64,000 nt of DNA from Paraburkholderia phenoliruptrix (GCF_902859825.1 NZ_CADIKB010000021.1:1-64000); one strand, 5' to 3'; positions 50,914 to 60,093 are shown, counted from the stretch's first letter. The notes: generated from the sequence alone by a model not told the origin. Translations and numbers: made by a program.

Positions 50914-51978
50914 CTAATTTTCGGGTCGGCCTGGCTGCGCCGCGACATGGGACGCCGTCGGCTGCGCCGCGGGATCGGACGTAGCCGGCTGCGCTGCGAC
51001 ATCGGACGTAGCCGGCTGCGCCGCCGCAGCCGCGGCGTGAGCGCGCACGATGTCGATGAAGCCCGCGAGCACCGGACTTACCTCAGCGCTGCGCCAGACG
51101 AGACCTGTCTCGATAGCGGGCACGGACTCCGACAGCGGCCGGTACACGACGCCCGTGCGGCGCAGGTTACGCAGCGATTGCGGCACCAGTGCGACACCCA
51201 TGCCGGCCGATACGAGACTCACGATGGTCTGCATCTGTATCGCCTCCTGACCGACCCGCGGCGCGAGCCCCGCCACGCCGTAGCAATCCATAATGATGTC
51301 ATAAAAGCCCGGCGCCAAACGTCTTGGGAAGACGACGAGCGGCGCATCGGCCACTTCCCGCAGGCTGACCGGCGCGTCGAGCCATTCCGCGCGCGGATCG
51401 CCGGCGCTGCCTACGGCCGCCGCCACGCGCGCCGCCGTCTCCGTCGACATTGCAATGACGAGCGGTTCGCGCTCGATCGGCAGCCACGACAACTGCGTGG
51501 CATGCCGCGACGGCAGCGGCGCGATCACAAGTCCAGCGTCGATGCGCCCGGCCATGAGTTCGTCCACCTGCACGTCGCTCGTGGCCTCCGTCAACTCGAG
51601 CCGCACGCGCGGATGACGCGCGCCGAAGTCGCGCAACAGGCGCGGGAGCAAACCATAGTCAGCCGTCGACACGAACGCGAGCGACAGCACGCCCGCCTCG
51701 CCGCGCGCGAGACTCTGCGCGAGCGGCCGCAGGCCTTCCGCGCCCGCCAGCAGGCGCTGCACCTCGGGCAACAGGTCGGCGCCGACGCGCGTCAGCTCGA
51801 CCGAGCGCTTGGTGCGCGCGAACAGTTCGACGCCGAGCGTCTCCTCCAGCACGCGAATCGCCTGCGACAGCGGCGGCTGCGTCATCGACAGGCGCGCGGC
51901 TGCGCGGCCGAAGTGCTTTTCTTCGGCGACGGTCACGAAATAGCGCAACTGACGCAGGTCGGGAACGGCTGGCAGCAT
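50914..51978 (-). CDS. LysR-family regulator divergent from ilvD, with a repetitive C-terminal tail
   Basis: A 354-residue LysR protein: HTH about 1-62 (LRQLRYFVTVAEEKHFGRAAARLSMTQPPLS), effector domain about 92-300. It is about 45 residues longer than typical because of an Ala/Pro tail built from 9-residue units of the form AAQPATSD, repeated about four times. The gene diverges from ilvD with 130 AT-rich bases between, so regulation of ilvD is plausible. The effector domain contains ELTEATSDVQVDEL and GRIDAGLVI, the usual pattern of BenM/CatM-like LysR proteins. The inducer is unknown. Confidence 0.88.
   Translation of the reverse strand: MLPAVPDLRQLRYFVTVAEEKHFGRAAARLSMTQPPLSQAIRVLEETLGVELFARTKRSVELTRVGADLLPEVQRLLAGAEGLRPLAQSLARGEAGVLSLAFVSTADYGLLPRLLRDFGARHPRVRLELTEATSDVQVDELMAGRIDAGLVIAPLPSRHATQLSWLPIEREPLVIAMSTETAARVAAAVGSAGDPRAEWLDAPVSLREVADAPLVVFPRRLAPGFYDIIMDCYGVAGLAPRVGQEAIQMQTIVSLVSAGMGVALVPQSLRNLRRTGVVYRPLSESVPAIETGLVWRSAEVSPVLAGFIDIVRAHAAAAAAQPATSDVAAQPATSDPAAQPTASHVAAQPGRPEN
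50933..51030 (-). repeat. 27-bp coding tandem repeat in the LysR C-terminus
   Basis: In-frame 27-base units (for example GCCGGCTGCGCTGCGACATC followed by GGACGTA on the plus strand) occur about three to four times and encode the AAQPATSD-type repeats. The copies differ by few bases, so copy number is probably recent and variable. Confidence 0.7.
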
Positions 51979-52009
51979 AATTAATACATTTTACGACCTA
52001 ATCGGCCGT

Positions 52010-52022
52010 CAATAATATATTG
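52010..52022. promoter_or_regulatory. Candidate LysR-type binding site between lysR and ilvD
   Basis: CAATA and TATTG flank ATA to give a perfect 13-base palindrome, of the T-N11-A type favoured by LysR regulators. It lies in the AT-rich centre of the 130-base divergent gap, 31 bases from the lysR start. A possible ilvD -10, TACACT, lies at 52068-52073. Confidence 0.5.
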
Positions 52023-52108
52023 GACACGCGTATCGCAAAATAGCATTCTGGGCCGACGCGTCCGAACTACACTGGACCGACCAGCAAAACAACAGACTGG
52101 AGCTCCCC

Positions 52109-53782
52109 ATGCCTTACAACCGTCGTTCGAAGAACATCACGCAGGGCGTGGCCCGTTCGCCGAACCGCTCGATGTACTACGCGCTTGGCTATCAGAAGGA
52201 AGACTTCGACAAGCCGATGATCGGCATTGCAAACGGCCACTCGACAATCACGCCGTGCAACGCCGGCCTGCAGCGTCTGGCCGACGCGGCCGTCGCCGCG
52301 GTCAAGGGCGCGGACGCGAATCCGCAGACCTTCGGCACGCCGACCATCTCCGACGGCATGTCGATGGGCACCGAAGGCATGAAGTACTCGCTGGTGTCGC
52401 GCGAAGTGATCGCCGACTGCATCGAGACCTGCGTGCAAGGTCAGTGGATGGACGGCGTGGTCGTGATAGGCGGCTGCGACAAGAACATGCCCGGCGGCAT
52501 GATCGGCCTCGCGCGCATGAACGTGCCCGGCATCTACGTGTACGGCGGCACCATCCGTCCGGGCAACTGGAAGGGCACCGACCTGACCATCGTGTCGTCG
52601 TTCGAGGCGGTCGGCGAATTCGCGGCGGGCCGCATGTCGCAGGAAGATTTCGAAGGGGTCGAAAGAAACGCGTGCCCGTCCACGGGTTCGTGCGGCGGCA
52701 TGTACACGGCCAACACAATGAGCTCGTCGTTCGAGGCGCTCGGCATGTCGCTGCTGTATTCGTCGACGATGGCGAACCCCGACCAGGAAAAAGTCGACTC
52801 CGCCGCCGAATCGGCGCGGGTGCTCGTCGAAGCGGTCAAGAAAGACCTGAAGCCGCGCGACATCATCACGAAGAAATCGATTGAAAACGCCGTGGCGCTG
52901 ATCATGGCGACGGGCGGCTCGACCAACGCCGTGCTGCACTATCTGGCGATCGCCCACGCCGCGGAAGTGGAATGGACCATCGAGGACTTCGAGCGCATGC
53001 GCAAGAAGGTGCCGGTCATCTGCAACCTGAAGCCGTCGGGCCAGTACGTCGCGACGGATCTGCACAAGGCCGGCGGCATTCCTCAGGTCATGAAGATTCT
53101 GCTCGACGCGGGGCTTTTGCACGGCGACTGCATCACCATCACCGGCAAGACGCTCGCCGAGGAACTCAAAGACGTGCCGGCCAAACCGCGCGCAGACCAG
53201 CAGGTGATTTTTCCAATCGAACAGGCGCTGTACAAGGAAGGCCACCTCGCGATCCTGAAGGGCAATCTGGCGGAAGACGGCGCGGTCGCGAAAATCACCG
53301 GTCTGAAGAACCCGGTGATCACCGGCCCGGCGCGCGTATTCGACGACGAGCAAAGCGCGCTCGAAGCGATTCTGGCGGACAAAATCGTCGCCGGCGACGT
53401 CGTCGTATTGCGCTATCTCGGGCCGAAGGGCGGTCCGGGCATGCCGGAAATGCTCGCGCCGACATCGGCGATCATCGGCAAGGGCCTGGGCGAAAGCGTC
53501 GGTCTCATCACCGACGGGCGCTTTTCGGGCGGCACGTGGGGCATGGTGGTCGGCCACGTCGCGCCGGAAGCGTTCGTGGGCGGCACGATCGGCCTTGTGC
53601 AGGAAGGCGATTCGATCACCATCGACGCGCACCGGTTGCTGCTGCAACTGAACGTCGACGACGCCGAACTGCAGCGCCGCCGCGCCGCCTGGCAGCAACC
53701 GAAGCCGCGTTACACGCGGGGCGTGCTGGCCAAGTATTCGGCTCTCGCGCTGCCCGCCAACAAGGGCGCGGTCACGGGCTGA
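52109..53782 (+). CDS. ilvD: Dihydroxy-acid dehydratase
   Basis: A 557-residue Fe-S dehydratase of the shorter ilvD branch, catalysing the third common step of valine, leucine and isoleucine biosynthesis. Cluster cysteines occur in GGCDKNMPGG and ACPSTGSCGGMYTANTMSS (about 115-200), with the C-terminal block DGRFSGGTWGMVVGHVAPEA. Branched-chain control through the divergent LysR gene is possible. A terminator follows at 53910-53946. Confidence 0.96.
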   Translation: MPYNRRSKNITQGVARSPNRSMYYALGYQKEDFDKPMIGIANGHSTITPCNAGLQRLADAAVAAVKGADANPQTFGTPTISDGMSMGTEGMKYSLVSREVIADCIETCVQGQWMDGVVVIGGCDKNMPGGMIGLARMNVPGIYVYGGTIRPGNWKGTDLTIVSSFEAVGEFAAGRMSQEDFEGVERNACPSTGSCGGMYTANTMSSSFEALGMSLLYSSTMANPDQEKVDSAAESARVLVEAVKKDLKPRDIITKKSIENAVALIMATGGSTNAVLHYLAIAHAAEVEWTIEDFERMRKKVPVICNLKPSGQYVATDLHKAGGIPQVMKILLDAGLLHGDCITITGKTLAEELKDVPAKPRADQQVIFPIEQALYKEGHLAILKGNLAEDGAVAKITGLKNPVITGPARVFDDEQSALEAILADKIVAGDVVVLRYLGPKGGPGMPEMLAPTSAIIGKGLGESVGLITDGRFSGGTWGMVVGHVAPEAFVGGTIGLVQEGDSITIDAHRLLLQLNVDDAELQRRRAAWQQPKPRYTRGVLAKYSALALPANKGAVTG

Positions 53783-53909
53783 CGACGGGCGGCTTCCGGC
53801 GAAGCAGGCTGCACAAGCTCCGCGAAGGCGGCGGCATGGCGCGGCGGTCTGATGGAGCATTCTCAAGCAGCGGCCTGCACAGATCCCGCCGCCATGCCTA
53901 CGTAAAAGC

Positions 53910-53946
53910 GAAAGGGCGCACGAAAAACCGTGCGCCCCTTTCCTTT
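53910..53946 (+). terminator. Terminator of ilvD
   Basis: GAAAGGGCGCACG and CGTGCGCCCCTTTC pair around AAAAAC, followed by a short T run that merges into TATAAT. It lies about 130 bases after the ilvD stop. Confidence 0.8.
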
Positions 53947-53952
53947 TATAAT
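53947..53952 (+). promoter_or_regulatory. Candidate -10 element of the cytochrome c gene
   Basis: A consensus TATAAT directly abuts the T tract of the ilvD terminator, 43 bases before the cytochrome gene. The -35 would lie inside the terminator stem and is not obvious. Confidence 0.4.
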
Positions 53953-53994
53953 GCTCGCACCACAAGTCGGGCAACTGCACCGGCGGAGACCAGA

Positions 53995-54336
53995 ATGAAA
54001 TCAATGTCGTATGCGGTGCTTGCAGCGGCTGCGGTGTCCGCCGCCCTTTCCATCGGCGTCAGCGCGACGGCGCATGCGGAAGCGGCGACCGGGCTCGCGC
54101 TTGCACAACAGCAGAACTGCATGAGCTGCCACTCGGTAGCGCGCCCATTCATGGGACCGGCGCTGCACGACGTCGCCGCAAAATACTCGGGCCGCGAGGA
54201 CGCCGCCACCTACCTGAAGCACAAGATTCTTGACGGCAGCACCGGCGTGTGGGGCCAGGTGCCGATGCCCGCCAACACGCAGCTCACGCCCGAGCAGGCC
54301 GCCACGCTGGCAAGCTGGGTGTTGACGTTGAAGTAG
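53995..54336 (+). CDS. Small class I c-type cytochrome
   Basis: A 113-residue periplasmic cytochrome with a signal peptide (about 1-28, MKSMSYAVLAAAAVSAALSI) and one heme site CMSCH (Cys42, Cys45, His46). VPMPANTQLTPEQAATLASWVL supplies the methionine-ligand region typical of cytochrome c551/c552 types. It probably shuttles electrons to an oxidase or nitrite reductase; its partner is not in the window. The frame is open far upstream through ilvD, but GGAG before the ATG at 53995 and the signal peptide fix the start. Confidence 0.9.
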   Translation: MKSMSYAVLAAAAVSAALSIGVSATAHAEAATGLALAQQQNCMSCHSVARPFMGPALHDVAAKYSGREDAATYLKHKILDGSTGVWGQVPMPANTQLTPEQAATLASWVLTLK

Positions 54337-54419
54337 CCGGGCTTGCGCCGCGCGGATGCGTCTGGGCGCGCGTGAACTATGCTGTCCAAAGCAGCCAGGT
54401 TGCAATCAATACGCGAGCA

Positions 54420-55179
54420 TCACGCGCCAGAGGTTCGCCGCACCATCTCCGCTTCAACCGCTTCGCGTACCCAGCCGGTCATTTCTTTTTCCAGCGTCGA
54501 CACGACTTCGCGCGTGATCTGATCGACGAGCCGCGTGGTGTGCTCCTCGACGGTGCTGCGGCAGCGCGCTTCGACGATAGTGAGTCCGTCGCCCGCGAGG
54601 AAACCCGCAAACCGTTCGCGTAGACGTCCGGCGATGAGCTCCGCGTCGACGCCGCGAGGCAGCTGCTCGCCGCCTTCCTGCGCGATGTCCGGCGGGACCG
54701 TGGCGCCGGCTTCCAGCGGCGGCGGCGGCTCGGTCCGGTCGAACACCCCCGCCGATGCCGCGAGCACCTCGTCATGCGCGTGCTCGGCTTCCTCTGCGCG
54801 GTGGGCGTCGTCGGAATGGATTGTAGGCCGCGCGGGAACCGCAGCGGGCTCCGGCGCGAGCACGGGCTCGGGAGCCAGCGTGTCTTCCGGCGACAGCACC
54901 GGCTGCGGCGCGAGCTCGGGCTCCGCTTGCAAACCGGGCTCACGAAGCTCCTCGGATGCGCGCAGCGGCATGTCAGCCGGACGAGCAGCGGTAGCGGAGG
55001 CCGGAGCGGCCGAAGTCGACGCCGGAGCGCCGGCGGGTGAGACCGGAGCAGCAGGAGTCGTGGCCGATGGGACGGAAGTCGCGGCCGGCGAAGTGGCCGG
55101 CGCAGCGCCGCTGTGCCGCGTGACCCGGCACGAGCACTTCTTGCAGAATGGGGATCGAGTTATCGTTGGGGTCGGACAC
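54420..55179 (-). pseudogene. DUF2486 family gene interrupted by a frameshift
   Basis: A GTG at 55179 behind GGAGG (six-base spacer) begins SDPNDNSIPILQEVLVPG, the expected start of the Burkholderiales DUF2486 family. This frame then runs into Arg-rich sequence and stops at 54973. The neighbouring frame from about 55110 to 54420 carries the rest: an Ala/Pro/Glu-rich middle and a conserved-looking C-terminus (AGRLRERFAGFLAGDG, STVEEHTTRLVDQITREV, EKEMTGWVREAVEAE). Removing one base near the GGG run at 55124-55126 joins the two into one protein of about 250 residues. Either the gene is broken, the sequence has an indel error, or expression needs a frameshift. Function of DUF2486 is unknown. Confidence 0.75.
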
Positions 55180-55280
55180 GTGCGCCCTCCGTGTTTGAGT
55201 CGTAGCAATAGCGGGCCGCGTGTGCGTCGAGCGCCTCGTCAGACCGCAACGCGAAGCACAACGCGAGGTAGGACGAAAGC

Positions 55281-55697
55281 CTAGCCGCCCTGCTTGTAGT
55301 TGTTCAAAGCATAGCCGCGATCGCGATAGAAACGGTAGCGCTCGCGGCCGGCGATGAGCTCGTCATGTGCGTTACCGACCACTTCGAGCAATCTTTCGAA
55401 GCGCGCGAATTGCGCGGGCACACTTGCGCCCAGATTGAGCAGCACCTGGTGATGCGGAACGTCGTCGAGATTCGCAGCGAGCACGATCGGCGTGTGTGCA
55501 GCGAGCGGCGTGCCCGCCATGCAGTGCGGCACGAAGTCGAGCGCCGAAAAGGTCCACAACTGCTCGTCGAACGCGCGCAGCCGCTCCGGCTCCGCGACGA
55601 CGATGGTGGGCTGCCCCGCCTGGTATGCCTTGCGCGCGAGGCGGCACGCATACAGCAGCGAGTCGCCGACGTTCGAGTGGAAATCGATTCGAGTCAT
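55281..55697 (-). CDS. holC: DNA polymerase III subunit chi
   Basis: A 138-residue chi subunit of the clamp-loader complex, which contacts single-strand binding protein. Family features are MTRIDFHSNVGDSLLYACRLARKAY at the start, VVAEPERLRAFDEQLWTF and FVPHCMAG in the middle, and the terminal YRDRGYALNNYK. It follows pepA on the same strand (70 bases), the usual pepA-holC order. Confidence 0.93.
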   Translation of the reverse strand: MTRIDFHSNVGDSLLYACRLARKAYQAGQPTIVVAEPERLRAFDEQLWTFSALDFVPHCMAGTPLAAHTPIVLAANLDDVPHHQVLLNLGASVPAQFARFERLLEVVGNAHDELIAGRERYRFYRDRGYALNNYKQGG

Positions 55698-55767
55698 CGG
55701 CGGCTCCGCTTTGCGCTTGTTGCCGATACGGCAAACATTCCGGCGCGCGCGATCTTACTGCAATGCG

Positions 55768-57309
55768 TCATGGGGCAAGGCGGCCGTCCGCGGCGCGACC
55801 GTCCGCGGCCCGGTCGATCAGAAACTGCACGAGCAAGGGCACCGGACGACCCGTCGCCCCCTTCGCCGCGCCGCTCTTCCAGGCCGTACCGGCGATGTCG
55901 AGGTGCGCCCACGGATACGCGTCGGTGAAGCGCGACAGGAAGCACGCGGCCGTTACGCTGCCCGCCGGACGCCCGCCGATATTGGCGATGTCCGCGAAGT
56001 TGGACTTGAGCTGCTCCTGGTACTCGTCGTCGAGCGGCAGGCGCCACGCCGGGTCCGACGCCTCGCGCGACGCATCGAGCAGCTCGCCCGCAAGCGCGTC
56101 GTCCTTCGAGAACAGACCGCTGTTGTGATGGCCGAGCGCGATGATGCAGGCGCCTGTGAGCGTGGCAATGTCGATCACCGCGGCCGGCTTGAAGCGCTCG
56201 GCGTACGTGAGCGCGTCGCACAGAATCAGGCGGCCTTCGGCGTCGGTGTTGAGGACTTCGATCGTCAGCCCCTTCATGCTGGTGACGATGTCGCCCGGCT
56301 TGGTCGCCGTGCCCGAGGGCATGTTCTCGACAGCCGGAATGATGCCGACCACGTTGATCTTCAAGCCCATTTCGGCGACTGCGCGCAGTGTGCCCAGCAC
56401 CGAGCCGGCGCCGCACATGTCGTACTTCATTTCATCCATGGCATCGCCCGGCTTGAGCGAAATGCCGCCCGTGTCGAACGTCACGCCCTTGCCCACCAGT
56501 ACCACCGGCGCGGCCTTCGCGGCGCCGCCCAGGTACTGCAGCACGATGAACTGCGCGGGCTCGACCGCTCCGGCCGTGACCGACAGGAAGGAGCCCATCT
56601 TCAGCGCTTCGCACTGCTTTTCGCCGAGCACCTCGACCTTCAGCTTCCAGTCTTTCGCGAGCTTTTTCGCGGTGTTCGCGAGATAGGTGGGCGTGCACAC
56701 GTTGCTCGGCAGATTGCCGAGGTCGCGCGTCAGATCCATGCCGTTGGCGAGCGCGGCGCCCTGCTTCGCGGCGAGCTTGGCGGCCTTCTCGTCGCCGGTG
56801 TTCACGCTGAAGACAATGCGTTTCAACGCCCGCGCCGAGTTGTCCGGCTTGCTCTTCATTTGCGTAAACTTGTAGGTCAGTTCGCGCAACGCGAGGATCG
56901 CGGCGCGCACGCCCCAGTCGGCCGACCGCTCGAGGATGGGCAGTTGCGCCAGCGTGAAGGTGACCTGCACGATCCGGGTGGCGAGAAGCGCACGCCATGC
57001 TGCGCGCACCGCTTCGCCGTAGGCTTTCTGAGTGAAAGCGTCCTGTTTGCCGAGGCCGACGAGCAGCACGCGCGATGCGCCGATACCCGAGACTTCATGC
57101 AGGAACAGCGTGGTACCGGCCTTGCCGTCCATGTCGCCCGCCTTGATGATGCGGGTCAGGAGCCCCTTGGTGGCCGCGTCGATCTCAAGTGCCGCGCCCG
57201 AGAGCGTTTGCGACTCGAACACGCCGATTACGATGCAATCCGATTTTCCGGTGAGGAAACCGTTTGTCGAGCCTTTGGTCCAATCACAGGCTTTTATGCT
57301 AAAGTCCAT
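55768..57309 (-). CDS. pepA: Leucyl aminopeptidase (cytosol aminopeptidase, M17)
   Basis: A 513-residue M17 metallopeptidase that removes N-terminal residues; relatives also bind DNA. The metal and signature segments VLVGKGVTFDTGGISLKPG (about 270-288) and NTDAEGRLILCDAL (about 350) are intact. The start is the ATG at 57309 (MDFSIKACDW); an upstream extension to 57444 is not family sequence. It diverges from lptF, an arrangement conserved in many proteobacteria. Confidence 0.96.
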   Translation of the reverse strand: MDFSIKACDWTKGSTNGFLTGKSDCIVIGVFESQTLSGAALEIDAATKGLLTRIIKAGDMDGKAGTTLFLHEVSGIGASRVLLVGLGKQDAFTQKAYGEAVRAAWRALLATRIVQVTFTLAQLPILERSADWGVRAAILALRELTYKFTQMKSKPDNSARALKRIVFSVNTGDEKAAKLAAKQGAALANGMDLTRDLGNLPSNVCTPTYLANTAKKLAKDWKLKVEVLGEKQCEALKMGSFLSVTAGAVEPAQFIVLQYLGGAAKAAPVVLVGKGVTFDTGGISLKPGDAMDEMKYDMCGAGSVLGTLRAVAEMGLKINVVGIIPAVENMPSGTATKPGDIVTSMKGLTIEVLNTDAEGRLILCDALTYAERFKPAAVIDIATLTGACIIALGHHNSGLFSKDDALAGELLDASREASDPAWRLPLDDEYQEQLKSNFADIANIGGRPAGSVTAACFLSRFTDAYPWAHLDIAGTAWKSGAAKGATGRPVPLLVQFLIDRAADGRAADGRLAP

Positions 57310-57446
57310 CGCGCTTGTCCTCGGATAAAATCTGGGCTTAGGATGAAAGCCGCAATTATCCGCTATTTTTCCCGCGGCGGCTGCACCGGAGGCGTGACGG
57401 AAAGCAACCCGCGCGTCGCTGAGAGCGCCCCCTCTCATCATCAATA

Positions 57447-58544
57447 ATGATCTTCGAACGCTCCCTCCAGCGCGAACTCGCGTATACGGCTGGTGCCGTG
57501 TTCATGGTTCTGCTCACGCTCGTGCTGACCACGATGATGATCCGCATCGTCGGCTTCGCGGCGCAAGGCGAGATCGACCCGCGCGACGTGCTGGTCCTGA
57601 TCGGCCTCACTGTGATCGGCTATCTCGCCATCATGCTCGTCGCCACGCTGTTCGTGTCGATCCTGTTCGTGCTGACGCGCTGGTATAAAGACTCCGAGAT
57701 GGTCGTGTGGCTGTCCTCGGGCGTGAGTCTCACGCAATTCATCAAGCCGATCGGCATGTTCGCCACGCCGATCGTGATTCTCATCATGTTCTTTGTGTTC
57801 GTCGGCTGGCCGTGGTCCAATCAGCAAAGCAAGCTGATTCGCGCGCGTTTCCAGCAGCGCGACGAGGTTTCGCTGCTCGCGCCCGGCCAGTTCCGCGAAT
57901 CCGCGAGCACGCATCGCGTGTTTTTCATCGAGAAGATGTCACCCGACCAGGGGCACGTGGAAAACGTATTCGTGACGAGCACGGAAAACGGCAAGGTCAA
58001 CGTGGTCGTCTCGAAGAACGGCCACACGGAGACGCACAAGAACGGCGACCGCTTCGTCGTGCTGGAAAACGGCCGCCGTTATGAAGGCGAACCGGGCCAT
58101 CCGGATTTCCGCATCATGGAGTTCGAGCGTTACGGCGTGAAAATCGAAAGTCAGCCGGTCGTCAATACGCCCACTACCACGGGCACGCCCACACTGACGC
58201 TGCTGCGCAATCCGACGAACGAAAATCTCGCCGAATTCGCCTGGCGCGCGGGGCTGCCGCTCATCGCCATCAACCTGATGCTGCTGGCCATTCCGCTTGC
58301 GCACCAGAACCCGCGGCGCAGCCGCACCATCAATCTCGTGATGGCGGTGCTGATCTATCTGACGTATTCGAACCTGCTGAACGTGGTGCAGTCGTGGATC
58401 GAGCAAGGGAAGATGTCGTTCGGCGTCGGGCTCGTCATTCTGCATGTGATCGTGGCAGGCATTGTCGCGTTCATTTTCTGGCTGCGCGTGCGCAACCGGC
58501 CGCTCTTCACGCGCGCCATGTTCAGCCGTACGCAGGGAGCGTGA
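57447..58544 (+). CDS. lptF: LPS export ABC transporter permease LptF
   Basis: A 365-residue YjgP/YjgQ-family inner-membrane protein starting MIFERSLQRELAYTAGAVF. Three N-terminal membrane helices, a periplasmic beta-jellyroll domain (about 125-265, RVFFIEKMSPDQGHVENVFV) and three C-terminal helices make the LptF layout. With LptG and LptB it extracts lipopolysaccharide and feeds the Lpt bridge. It is followed three bases later by lptG. Confidence 0.95.
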   Translation: MIFERSLQRELAYTAGAVFMVLLTLVLTTMMIRIVGFAAQGEIDPRDVLVLIGLTVIGYLAIMLVATLFVSILFVLTRWYKDSEMVVWLSSGVSLTQFIKPIGMFATPIVILIMFFVFVGWPWSNQQSKLIRARFQQRDEVSLLAPGQFRESASTHRVFFIEKMSPDQGHVENVFVTSTENGKVNVVVSKNGHTETHKNGDRFVVLENGRRYEGEPGHPDFRIMEFERYGVKIESQPVVNTPTTTGTPTLTLLRNPTNENLAEFAWRAGLPLIAINLMLLAIPLAHQNPRRSRTINLVMAVLIYLTYSNLLNVVQSWIEQGKMSFGVGLVILHVIVAGIVAFIFWLRVRNRPLFTRAMFSRTQGA

Positions 58545-58547
58545 CCA

Positions 58548-59696
58548 ATGCGCATCTATGAAAGGTACTTTGCGCGTCAGGTCTACCTCACGTTCATTTT
58601 CATTCTGTTCGCGTTCTCGGGTCTGTTTTTCTTCTTCGACCTGATCAACGAACTGAACTCGGTCGGCCACGGCAACTACAAATTCCAGTACGCGGTTCTA
58701 CGCGTCGCGCTGCAAACGCCGTCGCGCTTCTACGAGATCATTCCCGTCGCCGCGTTGATCAGTGCGATTTACGTGTTCGCGCAAATGGCCGCGAATTCGG
58801 AGTACACGATTTTCCGCGTGTCGGGACTCGCCACCAATCAGGCGCTGCGCTCGCTGCTGAAAATCGGCATTCCGCTGGTATTTCTCACCTATCTGATCGG
58901 CGAAGTGATCGGCCCGTACACCGATCAGTTGTCGGAGCGCGTACGGCTCGAGGCGCTGGGATCGTCGGTGTCGAGCAACTTCCAGTCGGGCGTGTGGGTG
59001 AAGGACACGCTGACCGCGCGCGCGGACGGCGAGCAGGTCACGCGCTTTGTCAACGTCGGCGAACTGAGGCCGGACGCGACCATCAGCAACGTCCGGATCT
59101 ACGAGTTCGATTCCAAATTCCGGCTCTCGAACGTGCGCATCGCGAAGAGCGGCGTTTATCAGCCGCCCGGTCATTGGCAATTGACAGGCGTGACGGACAC
59201 GCAATTGATCGACGTACCGCCGCCTTCCGGCACGCCCGCCGACGCGCTGAATCCGGTGTATCGCGCGAAGCAGGTTGTGCTGCCTGAATATTCACTGCGC
59301 TCGGAATTGACGCCGCAGATTCTGTCGGTGCTGCTGGTGTCGCCGGATCGCATGTCGATGTTCAACCTGTTCCGCTACATCCAGCATTTGACCGAGAACC
59401 ATCAGGACACGCAGCGCTATGAAATCGCGCTATGGCGCAAGCTGCTGTACCCGTTTGCGGTGTTCGTGATGCTGGTGCTCTCGCTGCCCTTTGCGTATCT
59501 GCATACGCGAGCCGGCGTTGTCGGCATGAAGGTGTTCGGCGGGATCATGCTCGGCATGAGCTTCCAGTTGTTCAACACGTTGTTCTCGCATATCGGCACG
59601 CTGAACACGTGGCCCGCGCCCTTGACGGCGGCGACGCCGGGGCTGGTTTATCTGGTGCTCGGCCTCGTCGGGCTAAAGTGGGTTGATCGCCATTAG
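58548..59696 (+). CDS. lptG: LPS export ABC transporter permease LptG
   Basis: A 382-residue partner of LptF with the same six-helix plus periplasmic domain architecture, starting MRIYERYFARQVYLTFIFILFAFSGL and ending LVGLKWVDRH. It is three bases downstream of lptF, so the two are co-translated. LptB, LptC and LptA are not in the window. Confidence 0.95.
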   Translation: MRIYERYFARQVYLTFIFILFAFSGLFFFFDLINELNSVGHGNYKFQYAVLRVALQTPSRFYEIIPVAALISAIYVFAQMAANSEYTIFRVSGLATNQALRSLLKIGIPLVFLTYLIGEVIGPYTDQLSERVRLEALGSSVSSNFQSGVWVKDTLTARADGEQVTRFVNVGELRPDATISNVRIYEFDSKFRLSNVRIAKSGVYQPPGHWQLTGVTDTQLIDVPPPSGTPADALNPVYRAKQVVLPEYSLRSELTPQILSVLLVSPDRMSMFNLFRYIQHLTENHQDTQRYEIALWRKLLYPFAVFVMLVLSLPFAYLHTRAGVVGMKVFGGIMLGMSFQLFNTLFSHIGTLNTWPAPLTAATPGLVYLVLGLVGLKWVDRH

Positions 59697-59707
59697 GAGC
59701 CTTCGCG

Positions 59708-60088
59708 ATGGCAACGCATGGATTGATCCTGTTTGGTCACGGCGCACGCGATGTGCGCTGGCGTGAGCCGTTCGAGCGGCTGGCCACGAAGCTGCGCGCA
59801 GCGCGCGGCTCGGGCGGCGACGACGGGCTTGTCCGTCTGGCTTTTCTTGAGCTGATGGAGCCGGACTTGCCCACCGCGGTAAGCCAGCTCGCGGCCGACG
59901 GCTGCGATGTCATTACCGTCGTGCCCGTGTTTTTTGGGCAAGGCGGGCATATCAGGAAGGACTTGCCCGATTTGATCGAGCGGTGCCGGCAGACGCTGCC
60001 TGCGGTGGAGATTCGCTGCGCCGGGGCGGTCGGCGAGGATGAGGCTGTGCTTGATGCTGTCGTGGGGTATTGTTTGCGGCAGGGTTGA
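59708..60088 (+). CDS. cbiX: Short CbiX-type sirohydrochlorin chelatase
   Basis: A 126-residue single-domain chelatase (CbiX-S type): the catalytic His is in LILFGHGARD near residue 10, and the second metal His is in GQGGHIRKDLP near residue 79. It inserts cobalt or iron into sirohydrochlorin. It is 11 bases downstream of lptG and converges with cobA (uroporphyrinogen methyltransferase), whose product supplies its substrate after oxidation. In this sulfur-assimilation setting an iron chelatase for siroheme is as likely as a cobalt chelatase. Confidence 0.9.
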   Translation: MATHGLILFGHGARDVRWREPFERLATKLRAARGSGGDDGLVRLAFLELMEPDLPTAVSQLAADGCDVITVVPVFFGQGGHIRKDLPDLIERCRQTLPAVEIRCAGAVGEDEAVLDAVVGYCLRQG

Positions 60089-60093
60089 GTTTT

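Noticed and set aside
52067..54004. Minus-strand open frame opposite ilvD
   Set aside because: Antisense shadow; low-complexity Arg/His content and no ribosome binding site.
55492..57447. Plus-strand open frame opposite holC and pepA
   Set aside because: Antisense shadow spanning two well-supported genes.
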